Source: Mytilus trossulus (lineage: Eukaryota > Mollusca > Bivalvia > Mytilida > Mytilidae). Taken from it: a DNA stretch of 64,000 nt. The stretch spans positions 50,267,878 through 50,331,877 of the forward strand of contig NC_086386.1 in assembly GCF_036588685.1 (NCBI RefSeq), read 5' to 3'. Positions 27,121-39,008 of the stretch are shown in pieces. Under the pieces are notes generated by a model. It saw nothing but the letters and a program-made list of their open reading frames with translations, had not been told where the DNA came from and searched no databases. A program made the translations under genes and the position numbers. Each line of letters begins with the position of its first letter. Position 1 is the first letter of the stretch.

Positions 27121-27616
27121 TAATGAAAAGAACCAAAGAAATCTGGTTTGTAAATTACTTTTAAACTCAAAATTTAAACTAAATTAAATTAAATTTAATA
27201 CTAATTTCTAAATCAATATCAAAATACATCGATAAATTTCCAAACACTTTTCTGTAAATAAATTCCGAACTACACTATAAGCCAGATAATTAATCAAATT
27301 TGATACATTTAAAGCTATCAATAAATTCTTTTAACTATTATCTCAATGAACATAAAACCAGTTTTCTAATATTAGTTCACTGTCAAAATCGTACACCAAT
27401 AAGAGTCATGGAACGGGTTTATCCATGCCCTTTAACTTTATTAAAAAACAAAATACATATACAATACAATGAATACAATTCTATCTTAACTTTACAAACA
27501 TTTAAATGTCTATTATAAATATAAACAAAGAAACCGCACACAACACACTGTCTATTGTGAGTGAAAACGGTTCACTTCGATAAGTATTTAAATGTCACGT
27601 TGACTATAATGTACTA

Positions 27617-28603
27617 TTACGATTTAGCTTTAAAATATTCCACAAATTCTTTAAACTTATCACTATTTACTACAACTTCATCTTCTGGAAAATTCTCTTT
27701 TAATAATTCAACAAGTTCACTCTTACTTTTACACTTCGTAAAACATTCTCTAACCATTTCTTTAGATAATAATCTAATTAGTTCTCCTTTTTCATCTACT
27801 CTTCCTATGGCTGGTTTATCATTACTTAACCTATTAAGTTTAACAGTTAATTTCTGAGCACTGTGCTCAGTTTTTCTCTTTTTACCTTCTTTAACTGTAC
27901 TTTCTTTTTCAACAGATAGAGGTTCAAGTTCTGGAGTGGCATCACACCACAAGACAGACTTTTCAGGTAACGTATCGGTCTGTTCCTTTGAAGTTTCTGG
28001 AATAGTCGGCTTACGAGACAACTGTACTGTTTTACTTTGCTTAACAAAAGTACAATTTCTTCGAATATGTCCAACTTGATCACATTTTAAACAAACAGGC
28101 GCACGGCCAACAACTGTAATCAAACACTGTTTACCAGATATCATAGTCCGATATGGTATAGCATCAATATCATCTTCTGACATCTCCATTGACACTTTTA
28201 CATTTCCATTAGAGAAGGTAACACCTTCAATACTCTCGGTTTCACGGGCACACTGCAAAACTTGGCCAAACTGTTCTAAAAATAACTCCACAGTAGGTAA
28301 TTTAATCCACACCGGAAGCCAAAGAACTTTCAACAATACTGTACGTTTATCTGCTCTACTTACGATTAACTTCGTATCTAGAGCTGAAAAGTCTGACTGT
28401 ATGACTGTATTGGCAACGTCTTCAGTAGAAAAGGTGCAGAACCATGATCCACCACTATCCAATCTAAAGATGGCAGTTATGTCCCCTGGCTCGACTACGT
28501 CTTTCAGCATACGGATAATCCAGGAACGTGGGTTGTCTGGTACACCATCAGGAAAGTAGAACTTGACACTGGATCTCAGGATTCCTTGGTCGACTGCATC
28601 CAT
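27617..28603 (-). CDS. ORF1/gag-like protein with RRM-like region and CCHC zinc knuckle
   Basis: 328 aa, no internal stop. I chose the Met at 28603 because its context is ACCATGG and it is the first ATG after the U1 +1. The frame stays open upstream through the U1 fragment to 28732, which would add 43 residues. Residues about 11-80 (KFYFP...GSWFCTFST) and 88-165 (VLLKVLWLPVWI...GNVKVSMEM) have the beta-alpha-beta pattern of RRM-like folds. A CX2CX4HX4C knuckle follows at C171, C174, H179, C184. A basic KKRK stretch at 241-244 could be a nuclear signal, and the charged C-terminal 60 residues are predicted helical. The order of RRM-like region then CCHC is known from ORF1p of L1/Tx1-type elements and from ZCCHC3-like proteins. 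The likely role is binding element RNA in an RNP. The family assignment is by pattern only; a domesticated host gene copy is the alternative. Confidence 0.8.
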   Translation of the reverse strand: MDAVDQGILRSSVKFYFPDGVPDNPRSWIIRMLKDVVEPGDITAIFRLDSGGSWFCTFSTEDVANTVIQSDFSALDTKLIVSRADKRTVLLKVLWLPVWIKLPTVELFLEQFGQVLQCARETESIEGVTFSNGNVKVSMEMSEDDIDAIPYRTMISGKQCLITVVGRAPVCLKCDQVGHIRRNCTFVKQSKTVQLSRKPTIPETSKEQTDTLPEKSVLWCDATPELEPLSVEKESTVKEGKKRKTEHSAQKLTVKLNRLSNDKPAIGRVDEKGELIRLLSKEMVRECFTKCKSKSELVELLKENFPEDEVVVNSDKFKEFVEYFKAKS

Positions 28604-28632
28604 GGTAATACTGTTACACGTATCGGTACTCC

Positions 28633-28664
28633 TGATCACGGTGCTCCCTGTACCAGGTAAGTAT
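28633..28664 (-). pseudogene. U1: U1 snRNA copy A21, 5' fragment (nt 1-32)
   Basis: U1 from ATACTTACC to GTGATCA, then the element. The core promoter upstream (28665 on) is unchanged, so transcription may start here and run into the element. Confidence 0.95.
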
Positions 28665-29793
28665 GCTTGGATATCTGACATTTGTCCATTTGAGTAAATC
28701 AGGAGTAACTTTATAAAGAGGTATTCGAACATATTATAGTCAGCCGATACATCAGTTTAAAACATACAATAAAAAAAATCGACTTCGCATCGAGAGCCAT
28801 TTGCCTCCTTCCACTGATTTCATTGAAACACGTTGGTGTATTAAAGACCGGGACACTTTTTCAGGACGATTTGTTGAAAGGGACCAAATAAAGTAGGATA
28901 ACTCTGTGGATTAAAAACGTACTATGTACGTTCAGATCGCCATGATGCTTTCACACGGAATATCAATAGTTTACAATTCACTCCTCCGCAATAAATTAAA
29001 AAAAATTCAACAAGAACTTTATTGTTTTTCCCTCTTTCGTCGCTTCAATTTCGTAACTGCCTTTCGTTCATACAACACTGTTTGCTTCTGTTTCGTATTC
29101 AGTTACCATTTTTACAGTGTACGCGCAAAATTTTAAAATCAAATTTATTCAATTTGGTGCGAGGGAAAAAAATCGACGGCAAAGCAATCATTTGCGTTTG
29201 AAATTGATAAAGGAGGGCGACAAAGGTCGCGAGATTATTTCTTGAATCCGTCCATGCTGCACATGCAGTTTCCGCTTTTTCAATATAGCCAGGCAAATAA
29301 AATACGGCATCACTTTTCATCAAATGCACGTATTTTCCTCTTATGCAATTTACCCGGTATAGTTGAATTTCATATTATTTCAAATAGAAAAAATAATTTG
29401 CCAACCAAAAACTTGTTTTCATCGTAAAGCAAATTGAATAAGCTTTCAAACTTAATTTATAGTTTTTACTTGTAACAAGCGGATTTTTTGTCATGTTACT
29501 TAAATGGAGAGGCAAAACTTGAAATTTACGGATGACGAGATAATAATTTAAAACAAAACTTACTGATATGAAGTGTAGAAACCAAGTTGTGTGACTGAGA
29601 AATTAATTTGCTTCTTTATATCGTATACTCAAATTGATGAAATACAATGATATGAAACAAAAGAGTGGAAAACCGGTTTGCGATCACAATTTACGCTACT
29701 CCTGAACAGTCTCAGCGTACCAAAGAAAAAGTTTAACAACAGTTTCAAGTTTTAGGATTTATTGGGAACTTCTCTTTACATTTGATATATTAA

Positions 29794-29957
29794 CAGGGGA
29801 TAGCGCGAACGCAGTCCCCCACACTAAAAAATTGCGTACCCGAGTTGCCCACATTTGGGGCAATCGCAGGCTTCAGCCTAACCGGAGTGCAATGGAAAGG
29901 CCTCGACCTGGGGAGACCGCCTTTTTGATCACGGTGCTCCCTGTACCAGGTAAGTAT
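29794..29957 (-). ncRNA. U1: U1 snRNA copy A22
   Basis: Intact, 164 nt; next unit upstream of the split copy, no trace of the insertion. Confidence 0.97.
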
Positions 29958-31086
29958 GCTTGGATATCTGACATTTGTCCATTTGAGTAAATCAGGAGTA
30001 ACTTTATAAAGAGGTATTCGAACATATTATAGTCAGCCGATACATCAGTTTAAAACATACAATAAAAAAAATCGACTTCGCATCGAGAGCCATTTGCCTC
30101 CTTCCACTGATTTCATTGAAACACGTTGGTGTATTAAAGACCGGGACACTTTTTCAGGACGATTTGTTGAAAGGGACCAAATAAAGTAGGATAACTCTGT
30201 GGATTAAAAACGTACTATGTACGTTCAGATCGCCATGATGCTTTCACACGGAATATCAATAGTTTACAATTCACTCCTCCGCAATAAATTAAAAAAAATT
30301 CAACAAGAACTTTATTGTTTTTCCCTCTTTCGTCGCTTCAATTTCGTAACTGCCTTTCGTTCATACAACACTGTTTGCTTCTGTTTCGTATTCAGTTACC
30401 ATTTTTACAGTGTACGCGCAAAATTTTAAAATCAAATTTATTCAATTTGGTGCGAGGGAAAAAAATCGACGGCAAAGCAATCATTTGCGTTTGAAATTGA
30501 TAAAGGAGGGCGACAAAGGTCGCGAGATTATTTCTTGAATCCGTCCATGCTGCACATGCAGTTTCCGCTTTTTCAATATAGCCAGGCAAATAAAATACGG
30601 CATCACTTTTCATCAAATGCACGTATTTTCCTCTTATGCAATTTACCCGGTATAGTTGAATTTCATATTATTTCAAATAGAAAAAATAATTTGCCAACCA
30701 AAAACTTGTTTTCATCGTAAAGCAAATTGAATAAGCTTTCAAACTTAATTTATAGTTTTTACTTGTAACAAGCGGATTTTTTGTCATGTTACTTAAATGG
30801 AGAGGCAAAACTTGAAATTTACGGATGACGAGATAATAATTTAAAACAAAACTTACTGATATGAAGTGTAGAAACCAAGTTGTGTGACTGAGAAATTAAT
30901 TTGCTTCTTTATATCGTATACTCAAATTGATGAAATACAATGATATGAAACAAAAGAGTGGAAAACCGGTTTGCGATCACAATTTACGCTACTCCTGAAC
31001 AGTCTCAGCGTACCAAAGAAAAAGTTTAACAACAGTTTCAAGTTTTAGGATTTATTGGGAACTTCTCTTTACATTTGATATATTAA

Positions 31087-31250
31087 CAGGGGATAGCGCG
31101 AACGCAGTCCCCCACACTAAAAAATTGCGTACCCGAGTTGCCCACATTTGGGGCAATCGCAGGCTTCAGCCTAACCGGAGTGCAATGGAAAGGCCTCGAC
31201 CTGGGGAGACCGCCTTTTTGATCACGGTGCTCCCTGTACCAGGTAAGTAT
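31087..31250 (-). ncRNA. U1: U1 snRNA copy A23
   Basis: Intact, 164 nt; 1293 bp from A22. Confidence 0.97.
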
Positions 31251-32379
31251 GCTTGGATATCTGACATTTGTCCATTTGAGTAAATCAGGAGTAACTTTAT
31301 AAAGAGGTATTCGAACATATTATAGTCAGCCGATACATCAGTTTAAAACATACAATAAAAAAAATCGACTTCGCATCGAGAGCCATTTGCCTCCTTCCAC
31401 TGATTTCATTGAAACACGTTGGTGTATTAAAGACCGGGACACTTTTTCAGGACGATTTGTTGAAAGGGACCAAATAAAGTAGGATAACTCTGTGGATTAA
31501 AAACGTACTATGTACGTTCAGATCGCCATGATGCTTTCACACGGAATATCAATAGTTTACAATTCACTCCTCCGCAATAAATTAAAAAAAATTCAACAAG
31601 AACTTTATTGTTTTTCCCTCTTTCGTCGCTTCAATTTCGTAACTGCCTTTCGTTCATACAACACTGTTTGCTTCTGTTTCGTATTCAGTTACCATTTTTA
31701 CAGTGTACGCGCAAAATTTTAAAATCAAATTTATTCAATTTGGTGCGAGGGAAAAAAATCGACGGCAAAGCAATCATTTGCGTTTGAAATTGATAAAGGA
31801 GGGCGACAAAGGTCGCGAGATTATTTCTTGAATCCGTCCATGCTGCACATGCAGTTTCCGCTTTTTCAATATAGCCAGGCAAATAAAATACGGCATCACT
31901 TTTCATCAAATGCACGTATTTTCCTCTTATGCAATTTACCCGGTATAGTTGAATTTCATATTATTTCAAATAGAAAAAATAATTTGCCAACCAAAAACTT
32001 GTTTTCATCGTAAAGCAAATTGAATAAGCTTTCAAACTTAATTTATAGTTTTTACTTGTAACAAGCGGATTTTTTGTCATGTTACTTAAATGGAGAGGCA
32101 AAACTTGAAATTTACGGATGACGAGATAATAATTTAAAACAAAACTTACTGATATGAAGTGTAGAAACCAAGTTGTGTGACTGAGAAATTAATTTGCTTC
32201 TTTATATCGTATACTCAAATTGATGAAATACAATGATATGAAACAAAAGAGTGGAAAACCGGTTTGCGATCACAATTTACGCTACTCCTGAACAGTCTCA
32301 GCGTACCAAAGAAAAAGTTTAACAACAGTTTCAAGTTTTAGGATTTATTGGGAACTTCTCTTTACATTTGATATATTAA

Positions 32380-32543
32380 CAGGGGATAGCGCGAACGCAG
32401 TCCCCCACACTAAAAAATTGCGTACCCGAGTTGCCCACATTTGGGGCAATCGCAGGCTTCAGCCTAACCGGAGTGCAATGGAAAGGCCTCGACCTGGGGA
32501 GACCGCCTTTTTGATCACGGTGCTCCCTGTACCAGGTAAGTAT
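32380..32543 (-). ncRNA. U1: U1 snRNA copy A24
   Basis: Intact, 164 nt; 1293 bp from A23. Confidence 0.97.
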
Positions 32544-33672
32544 GCTTGGATATCTGACATTTGTCCATTTGAGTAAATCAGGAGTAACTTTATAAAGAGG
32601 TATTCGAACATATTATAGTCAGCCGATACATCAGTTTAAAACATACAATAAAAAAAATCGACTTCGCATCGAGAGCCATTTGCCTCCTTCCACTGATTTC
32701 ATTGAAACACGTTGGTGTATTAAAGACCGGGACACTTTTTCAGGACGATTTGTTGAAAGGGACCAAATAAAGTAGGATAACTCTGTGGATTAAAAACGTA
32801 CTATGTACGTTCAGATCGCCATGATGCTTTCACACGGAATATCAATAGTTTACAATTCACTCCTCCGCAATAAATTAAAAAAAATTCAACAAGAACTTTA
32901 TTGTTTTTCCCTCTTTCGTCGCTTCAATTTCGTAACTGCCTTTCGTTCATACAACACTGTTTGCTTCTGTTTCGTATTCAGTTACCATTTTTACAGTGTA
33001 CGCGCAAAATTTTAAAATCAAATTTATTCAATTTGGTGCGAGGGAAAAAAATCGACGGCAAAGCAATCATTTGCGTTTGAAATTGATAAAGGAGGGCGAC
33101 AAAGGTCGCGAGATTATTTCTTGAATCCGTCCATGCTGCACATGCAGTTTCCGCTTTTTCAATATAGCCAGGCAAATAAAATACGGCATCACTTTTCATC
33201 AAATGCACGTATTTTCCTCTTATGCAATTTACCCGGTATAGTTGAATTTCATATTATTTCAAATAGAAAAAATAATTTGCCAACCAAAAACTTGTTTTCA
33301 TCGTAAAGCAAATTGAATAAGCTTTCAAACTTAATTTATAGTTTTTACTTGTAACAAGCGGATTTTTTGTCATGTTACTTAAATGGAGAGGCAAAACTTG
33401 AAATTTACGGATGACGAGATAATAATTTAAAACAAAACTTACTGATATGAAGTGTAGAAACCAAGTTGTGTGACTGAGAAATTAATTTGCTTCTTTATAT
33501 CGTATACTCAAATTGATGAAATACAATGATATGAAACAAAAGAGTGGAAAACCGGTTTGCGATCACAATTTACGCTACTCCTGAACAGTCTCAGCGTACC
33601 AAAGAAAAAGTTTAACAACAGTTTCAAGTTTTAGGATTTATTGGGAACTTCTCTTTACATTTGATATATTAA

Positions 33673-33836
33673 CAGGGGATAGCGCGAACGCAGTCCCCCA
33701 CACTAAAAAATTGCGTACCCGAGTTGCCCACATTTGGGGCAATCGCAGGCTTCAGCCTAACCGGAGTGCAATGGAAAGGCCTCGACCTGGGGAGACCGCC
33801 TTTTTGATCACGGTGCTCCCTGTACCAGGTAAGTAT
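33673..33836 (-). ncRNA. U1: U1 snRNA copy A25
   Basis: Intact, 164 nt; 1293 bp from A24. Confidence 0.97.
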
Positions 33837-34965
33837 GCTTGGATATCTGACATTTGTCCATTTGAGTAAATCAGGAGTAACTTTATAAAGAGGTATTCGA
33901 ACATATTATAGTCAGCCGATACATCAGTTTAAAACATACAATAAAAAAAATCGACTTCGCATCGAGAGCCATTTGCCTCCTTCCACTGATTTCATTGAAA
34001 CACGTTGGTGTATTAAAGACCGGGACACTTTTTCAGGACGATTTGTTGAAAGGGACCAAATAAAGTAGGATAACTCTGTGGATTAAAAACGTACTATGTA
34101 CGTTCAGATCGCCATGATGCTTTCACACGGAATATCAATAGTTTACAATTCACTCCTCCGCAATAAATTAAAAAAAATTCAACAAGAACTTTATTGTTTT
34201 TCCCTCTTTCGTCGCTTCAATTTCGTAACTGCCTTTCGTTCATACAACACTGTTTGCTTCTGTTTCGTATTCAGTTACCATTTTTACAGTGTACGCGCAA
34301 AATTTTAAAATCAAATTTATTCAATTTGGTGCGAGGGAAAAAAATCGACGGCAAAGCAATCATTTGCGTTTGAAATTGATAAAGGAGGGCGACAAAGGTC
34401 GCGAGATTATTTCTTGAATCCGTCCATGCTGCACATGCAGTTTCCGCTTTTTCAATATAGCCAGGCAAATAAAATACGGCATCACTTTTCATCAAATGCA
34501 CGTATTTTCCTCTTATGCAATTTACCCGGTATAGTTGAATTTCATATTATTTCAAATAGAAAAAATAATTTGCCAACCAAAAACTTGTTTTCATCGTAAA
34601 GCAAATTGAATAAGCTTTCAAACTTAATTTATAGTTTTTACTTGTAACAAGCGGATTTTTTGTCATGTTACTTAAATGGAGAGGCAAAACTTGAAATTTA
34701 CGGATGACGAGATAATAATTTAAAACAAAACTTACTGATATGAAGTGTAGAAACCAAGTTGTGTGACTGAGAAATTAATTTGCTTCTTTATATCGTATAC
34801 TCAAATTGATGAAATACAATGATATGAAACAAAAGAGTGGAAAACCGGTTTGCGATCACAATTTACGCTACTCCTGAACAGTCTCAGCGTACCAAAGAAA
34901 AAGTTTAACAACAGTTTCAAGTTTTAGGATTTATTGGGAACTTCTCTTTACATTTGATATATTAA

Positions 34966-35129
34966 CAGGGGATAGCGCGAACGCAGTCCCCCACACTAAA
35001 AAATTGCGTACCCGAGTTGCCCACATTTGGGGCAATCGCAGGCTTCAGCCTAACCGGAGTGCAATGGAAAGGCCTCGACCTGGGGAGACCGCCTTTTTGA
35101 TCACGGTGCTCCCTGTACCAGGTAAGTAT
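34966..35129 (-). ncRNA. U1: U1 snRNA copy A26
   Basis: Intact, 164 nt; 1293 bp from A25. Confidence 0.97.
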
Positions 35130-36258
35130 GCTTGGATATCTGACATTTGTCCATTTGAGTAAATCAGGAGTAACTTTATAAAGAGGTATTCGAACATATT
35201 ATAGTCAGCCGATACATCAGTTTAAAACATACAATAAAAAAAATCGACTTCGCATCGAGAGCCATTTGCCTCCTTCCACTGATTTCATTGAAACACGTTG
35301 GTGTATTAAAGACCGGGACACTTTTTCAGGACGATTTGTTGAAAGGGACCAAATAAAGTAGGATAACTCTGTGGATTAAAAACGTACTATGTACGTTCAG
35401 ATCGCCATGATGCTTTCACACGGAATATCAATAGTTTACAATTCACTCCTCCGCAATAAATTAAAAAAAATTCAACAAGAACTTTATTGTTTTTCCCTCT
35501 TTCGTCGCTTCAATTTCGTAACTGCCTTTCGTTCATACAACACTGTTTGCTTCTGTTTCGTATTCAGTTACCATTTTTACAGTGTACGCGCAAAATTTTA
35601 AAATCAAATTTATTCAATTTGGTGCGAGGGAAAAAAATCGACGGCAAAGCAATCATTTGCGTTTGAAATTGATAAAGGAGGGCGACAAAGGTCGCGAGAT
35701 TATTTCTTGAATCCGTCCATGCTGCACATGCAGTTTCCGCTTTTTCAATATAGCCAGGCAAATAAAATACGGCATCACTTTTCATCAAATGCACGTATTT
35801 TCCTCTTATGCAATTTACCCGGTATAGTTGAATTTCATATTATTTCAAATAGAAAAAATAATTTGCCAACCAAAAACTTGTTTTCATCGTAAAGCAAATT
35901 GAATAAGCTTTCAAACTTAATTTATAGTTTTTACTTGTAACAAGCGGATTTTTTGTCATGTTACTTAAATGGAGAGGCAAAACTTGAAATTTACGGATGA
36001 CGAGATAATAATTTAAAACAAAACTTACTGATATGAAGTGTAGAAACCAAGTTGTGTGACTGAGAAATTAATTTGCTTCTTTATATCGTATACTCAAATT
36101 GATGAAATACAATGATATGAAACAAAAGAGTGGAAAACCGGTTTGCGATCACAATTTACGCTACTCCTGAACAGTCTCAGCGTACCAAAGAAAAAGTTTA
36201 ACAACAGTTTCAAGTTTTAGGATTTATTGGGAACTTCTCTTTACATTTGATATATTAA

Positions 36259-36422
36259 CAGGGGATAGCGCGAACGCAGTCCCCCACACTAAAAAATTGC
36301 GTACCCGAGTTGCCCACATTTGGGGCAATCGCAGGCTTCAGCCTAACCGGAGTGCAATGGAAAGGCCTCGACCTGGGGAGACCGCCTTTTTGATCACGGT
36401 GCTCCCTGTACCAGGTAAGTAT
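36259..36422 (-). ncRNA. U1: U1 snRNA copy A27
   Basis: Intact, 164 nt; 1293 bp from A26. Confidence 0.97.
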
Positions 36423-37551
36423 GCTTGGATATCTGACATTTGTCCATTTGAGTAAATCAGGAGTAACTTTATAAAGAGGTATTCGAACATATTATAGTCA
36501 GCCGATACATCAGTTTAAAACATACAATAAAAAAAATCGACTTCGCATCGAGAGCCATTTGCCTCCTTCCACTGATTTCATTGAAACACGTTGGTGTATT
36601 AAAGACCGGGACACTTTTTCAGGACGATTTGTTGAAAGGGACCAAATAAAGTAGGATAACTCTGTGGATTAAAAACGTACTATGTACGTTCAGATCGCCA
36701 TGATGCTTTCACACGGAATATCAATAGTTTACAATTCACTCCTCCGCAATAAATTAAAAAAAATTCAACAAGAACTTTATTGTTTTTCCCTCTTTCGTCG
36801 CTTCAATTTCGTAACTGCCTTTCGTTCATACAACACTGTTTGCTTCTGTTTCGTATTCAGTTACCATTTTTACAGTGTACGCGCAAAATTTTAAAATCAA
36901 ATTTATTCAATTTGGTGCGAGGGAAAAAAATCGACGGCAAAGCAATCATTTGCGTTTGAAATTGATAAAGGAGGGCGACAAAGGTCGCGAGATTATTTCT
37001 TGAATCCGTCCATGCTGCACATGCAGTTTCCGCTTTTTCAATATAGCCAGGCAAATAAAATACGGCATCACTTTTCATCAAATGCACGTATTTTCCTCTT
37101 ATGCAATTTACCCGGTATAGTTGAATTTCATATTATTTCAAATAGAAAAAATAATTTGCCAACCAAAAACTTGTTTTCATCGTAAAGCAAATTGAATAAG
37201 CTTTCAAACTTAATTTATAGTTTTTACTTGTAACAAGCGGATTTTTTGTCATGTTACTTAAATGGAGAGGCAAAACTTGAAATTTACGGATGACGAGATA
37301 ATAATTTAAAACAAAACTTACTGATATGAAGTGTAGAAACCAAGTTGTGTGACTGAGAAATTAATTTGCTTCTTTATATCGTATACTCAAATTGATGAAA
37401 TACAATGATATGAAACAAAAGAGTGGAAAACCGGTTTGCGATCACAATTTACGCTACTCCTGAACAGTCTCAGCGTACCAAAGAAAAAGTTTAACAACAG
37501 TTTCAAGTTTTAGGATTTATTGGGAACTTCTCTTTACATTTGATATATTAA

Positions 37552-37715
37552 CAGGGGATAGCGCGAACGCAGTCCCCCACACTAAAAAATTGCGTACCCG
37601 AGTTGCCCACATTTGGGGCAATCGCAGGCTTCAGCCTAACCGGAGTGCAATGGAAAGGCCTCGACCTGGGGAGACCGCCTTTTTGATCACGGTGCTCCCT
37701 GTACCAGGTAAGTAT
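37552..37715 (-). ncRNA. U1: U1 snRNA copy A28
   Basis: Intact, 164 nt; 1293 bp from A27. Confidence 0.97.
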
Positions 37716-38844
37716 GCTTGGATATCTGACATTTGTCCATTTGAGTAAATCAGGAGTAACTTTATAAAGAGGTATTCGAACATATTATAGTCAGCCGATA
37801 CATCAGTTTAAAACATACAATAAAAAAAATCGACTTCGCATCGAGAGCCATTTGCCTCCTTCCACTGATTTCATTGAAACACGTTGGTGTATTAAAGACC
37901 GGGACACTTTTTCAGGACGATTTGTTGAAAGGGACCAAATAAAGTAGGATAACTCTGTGGATTAAAAACGTACTATGTACGTTCAGATCGCCATGATGCT
38001 TTCACACGGAATATCAATAGTTTACAATTCACTCCTCCGCAATAAATTAAAAAAAATTCAACAAGAACTTTATTGTTTTTCCCTCTTTCGTCGCTTCAAT
38101 TTCGTAACTGCCTTTCGTTCATACAACACTGTTTGCTTCTGTTTCGTATTCAGTTACCATTTTTACAGTGTACGCGCAAAATTTTAAAATCAAATTTATT
38201 CAATTTGGTGCGAGGGAAAAAAATCGACGGCAAAGCAATCATTTGCGTTTGAAATTGATAAAGGAGGGCGACAAAGGTCGCGAGATTATTTCTTGAATCC
38301 GTCCATGCTGCACATGCAGTTTCCGCTTTTTCAATATAGCCAGGCAAATAAAATACGGCATCACTTTTCATCAAATGCACGTATTTTCCTCTTATGCAAT
38401 TTACCCGGTATAGTTGAATTTCATATTATTTCAAATAGAAAAAATAATTTGCCAACCAAAAACTTGTTTTCATCGTAAAGCAAATTGAATAAGCTTTCAA
38501 ACTTAATTTATAGTTTTTACTTGTAACAAGCGGATTTTTTGTCATGTTACTTAAATGGAGAGGCAAAACTTGAAATTTACGGATGACGAGATAATAATTT
38601 AAAACAAAACTTACTGATATGAAGTGTAGAAACCAAGTTGTGTGACTGAGAAATTAATTTGCTTCTTTATATCGTATACTCAAATTGATGAAATACAATG
38701 ATATGAAACAAAAGAGTGGAAAACCGGTTTGCGATCACAATTTACGCTACTCCTGAACAGTCTCAGCGTACCAAAGAAAAAGTTTAACAACAGTTTCAAG
38801 TTTTAGGATTTATTGGGAACTTCTCTTTACATTTGATATATTAA

Positions 38845-39008
38845 CAGGGGATAGCGCGAACGCAGTCCCCCACACTAAAAAATTGCGTACCCGAGTTGCC
38901 CACATTTGGGGCAATCGCAGGCTTCAGCCTAACCGGAGTGCAATGGAAAGGCCTCGACCTGGGGAGACCGCCTTTTTGATCACGGTGCTCCCTGTACCAG
39001 GTAAGTAT
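38845..39008 (-). ncRNA. U1: U1 snRNA copy A29
   Basis: Intact, 164 nt. Its upstream spacer has the same 7-A variant seen at A9 (near 39342), giving a 1292-bp unit. Confidence 0.97.

Larger units (their letters stand above)
26954..27616 (-). other. 3' UTR of the retroelement
   Basis: About 663 bp, very AT-rich, with stops in all frames and no conserved domain in either direction. Short open frames on the plus strand (27300-27518, 27561-27857) look like chance. The part nearest the tail carries three inverted repeats in a row. Confidence 0.7.
26937..28632 (-). mobile_element. ORF1-only non-LTR-type retroelement inserted in U1 copy A21
   Basis: An insert of 1696 bp, absent from all other units, with sharp junctions. 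U1 nt 33-39 (AAAAGGC) are lost, though the As could be hidden in the tail. The neighbouring U1-to-U1 spacing, 1293 + 1696 - 7 = 2982, fits exactly. Sense matches U1. In sense order: 29-bp leader, 328-codon CCHC ORF, about 663 bp of AT-rich 3' UTR with hairpins, AATAAA, then 17 A. There are no terminal repeats, no visible target duplication and no reverse transcriptase or endonuclease. This fits a non-autonomous non-LTR element like the mammalian ORF1-only HAL1 elements, or a retroposed host mRNA of a CCHC gene. Known U2-snRNA-targeting families (Keno, Utopia) make site preference plausible but unproven from one copy. Confidence 0.8.

Noticed and set aside
26863-27857. Plus-strand open frames in the element
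   Set aside because: They lie antisense to, or in the AT-rich 3' UTR of, the element and have no domain; one begins inside U1 and reads through the poly-T.
28604-28732. N-terminal extension of the element ORF through U1 (43 residues)
   Set aside because: This frame runs through the promoter and U1 RNA, and a transcript from +1 would not contain its first ATGs. Open by chance is the simpler reading.
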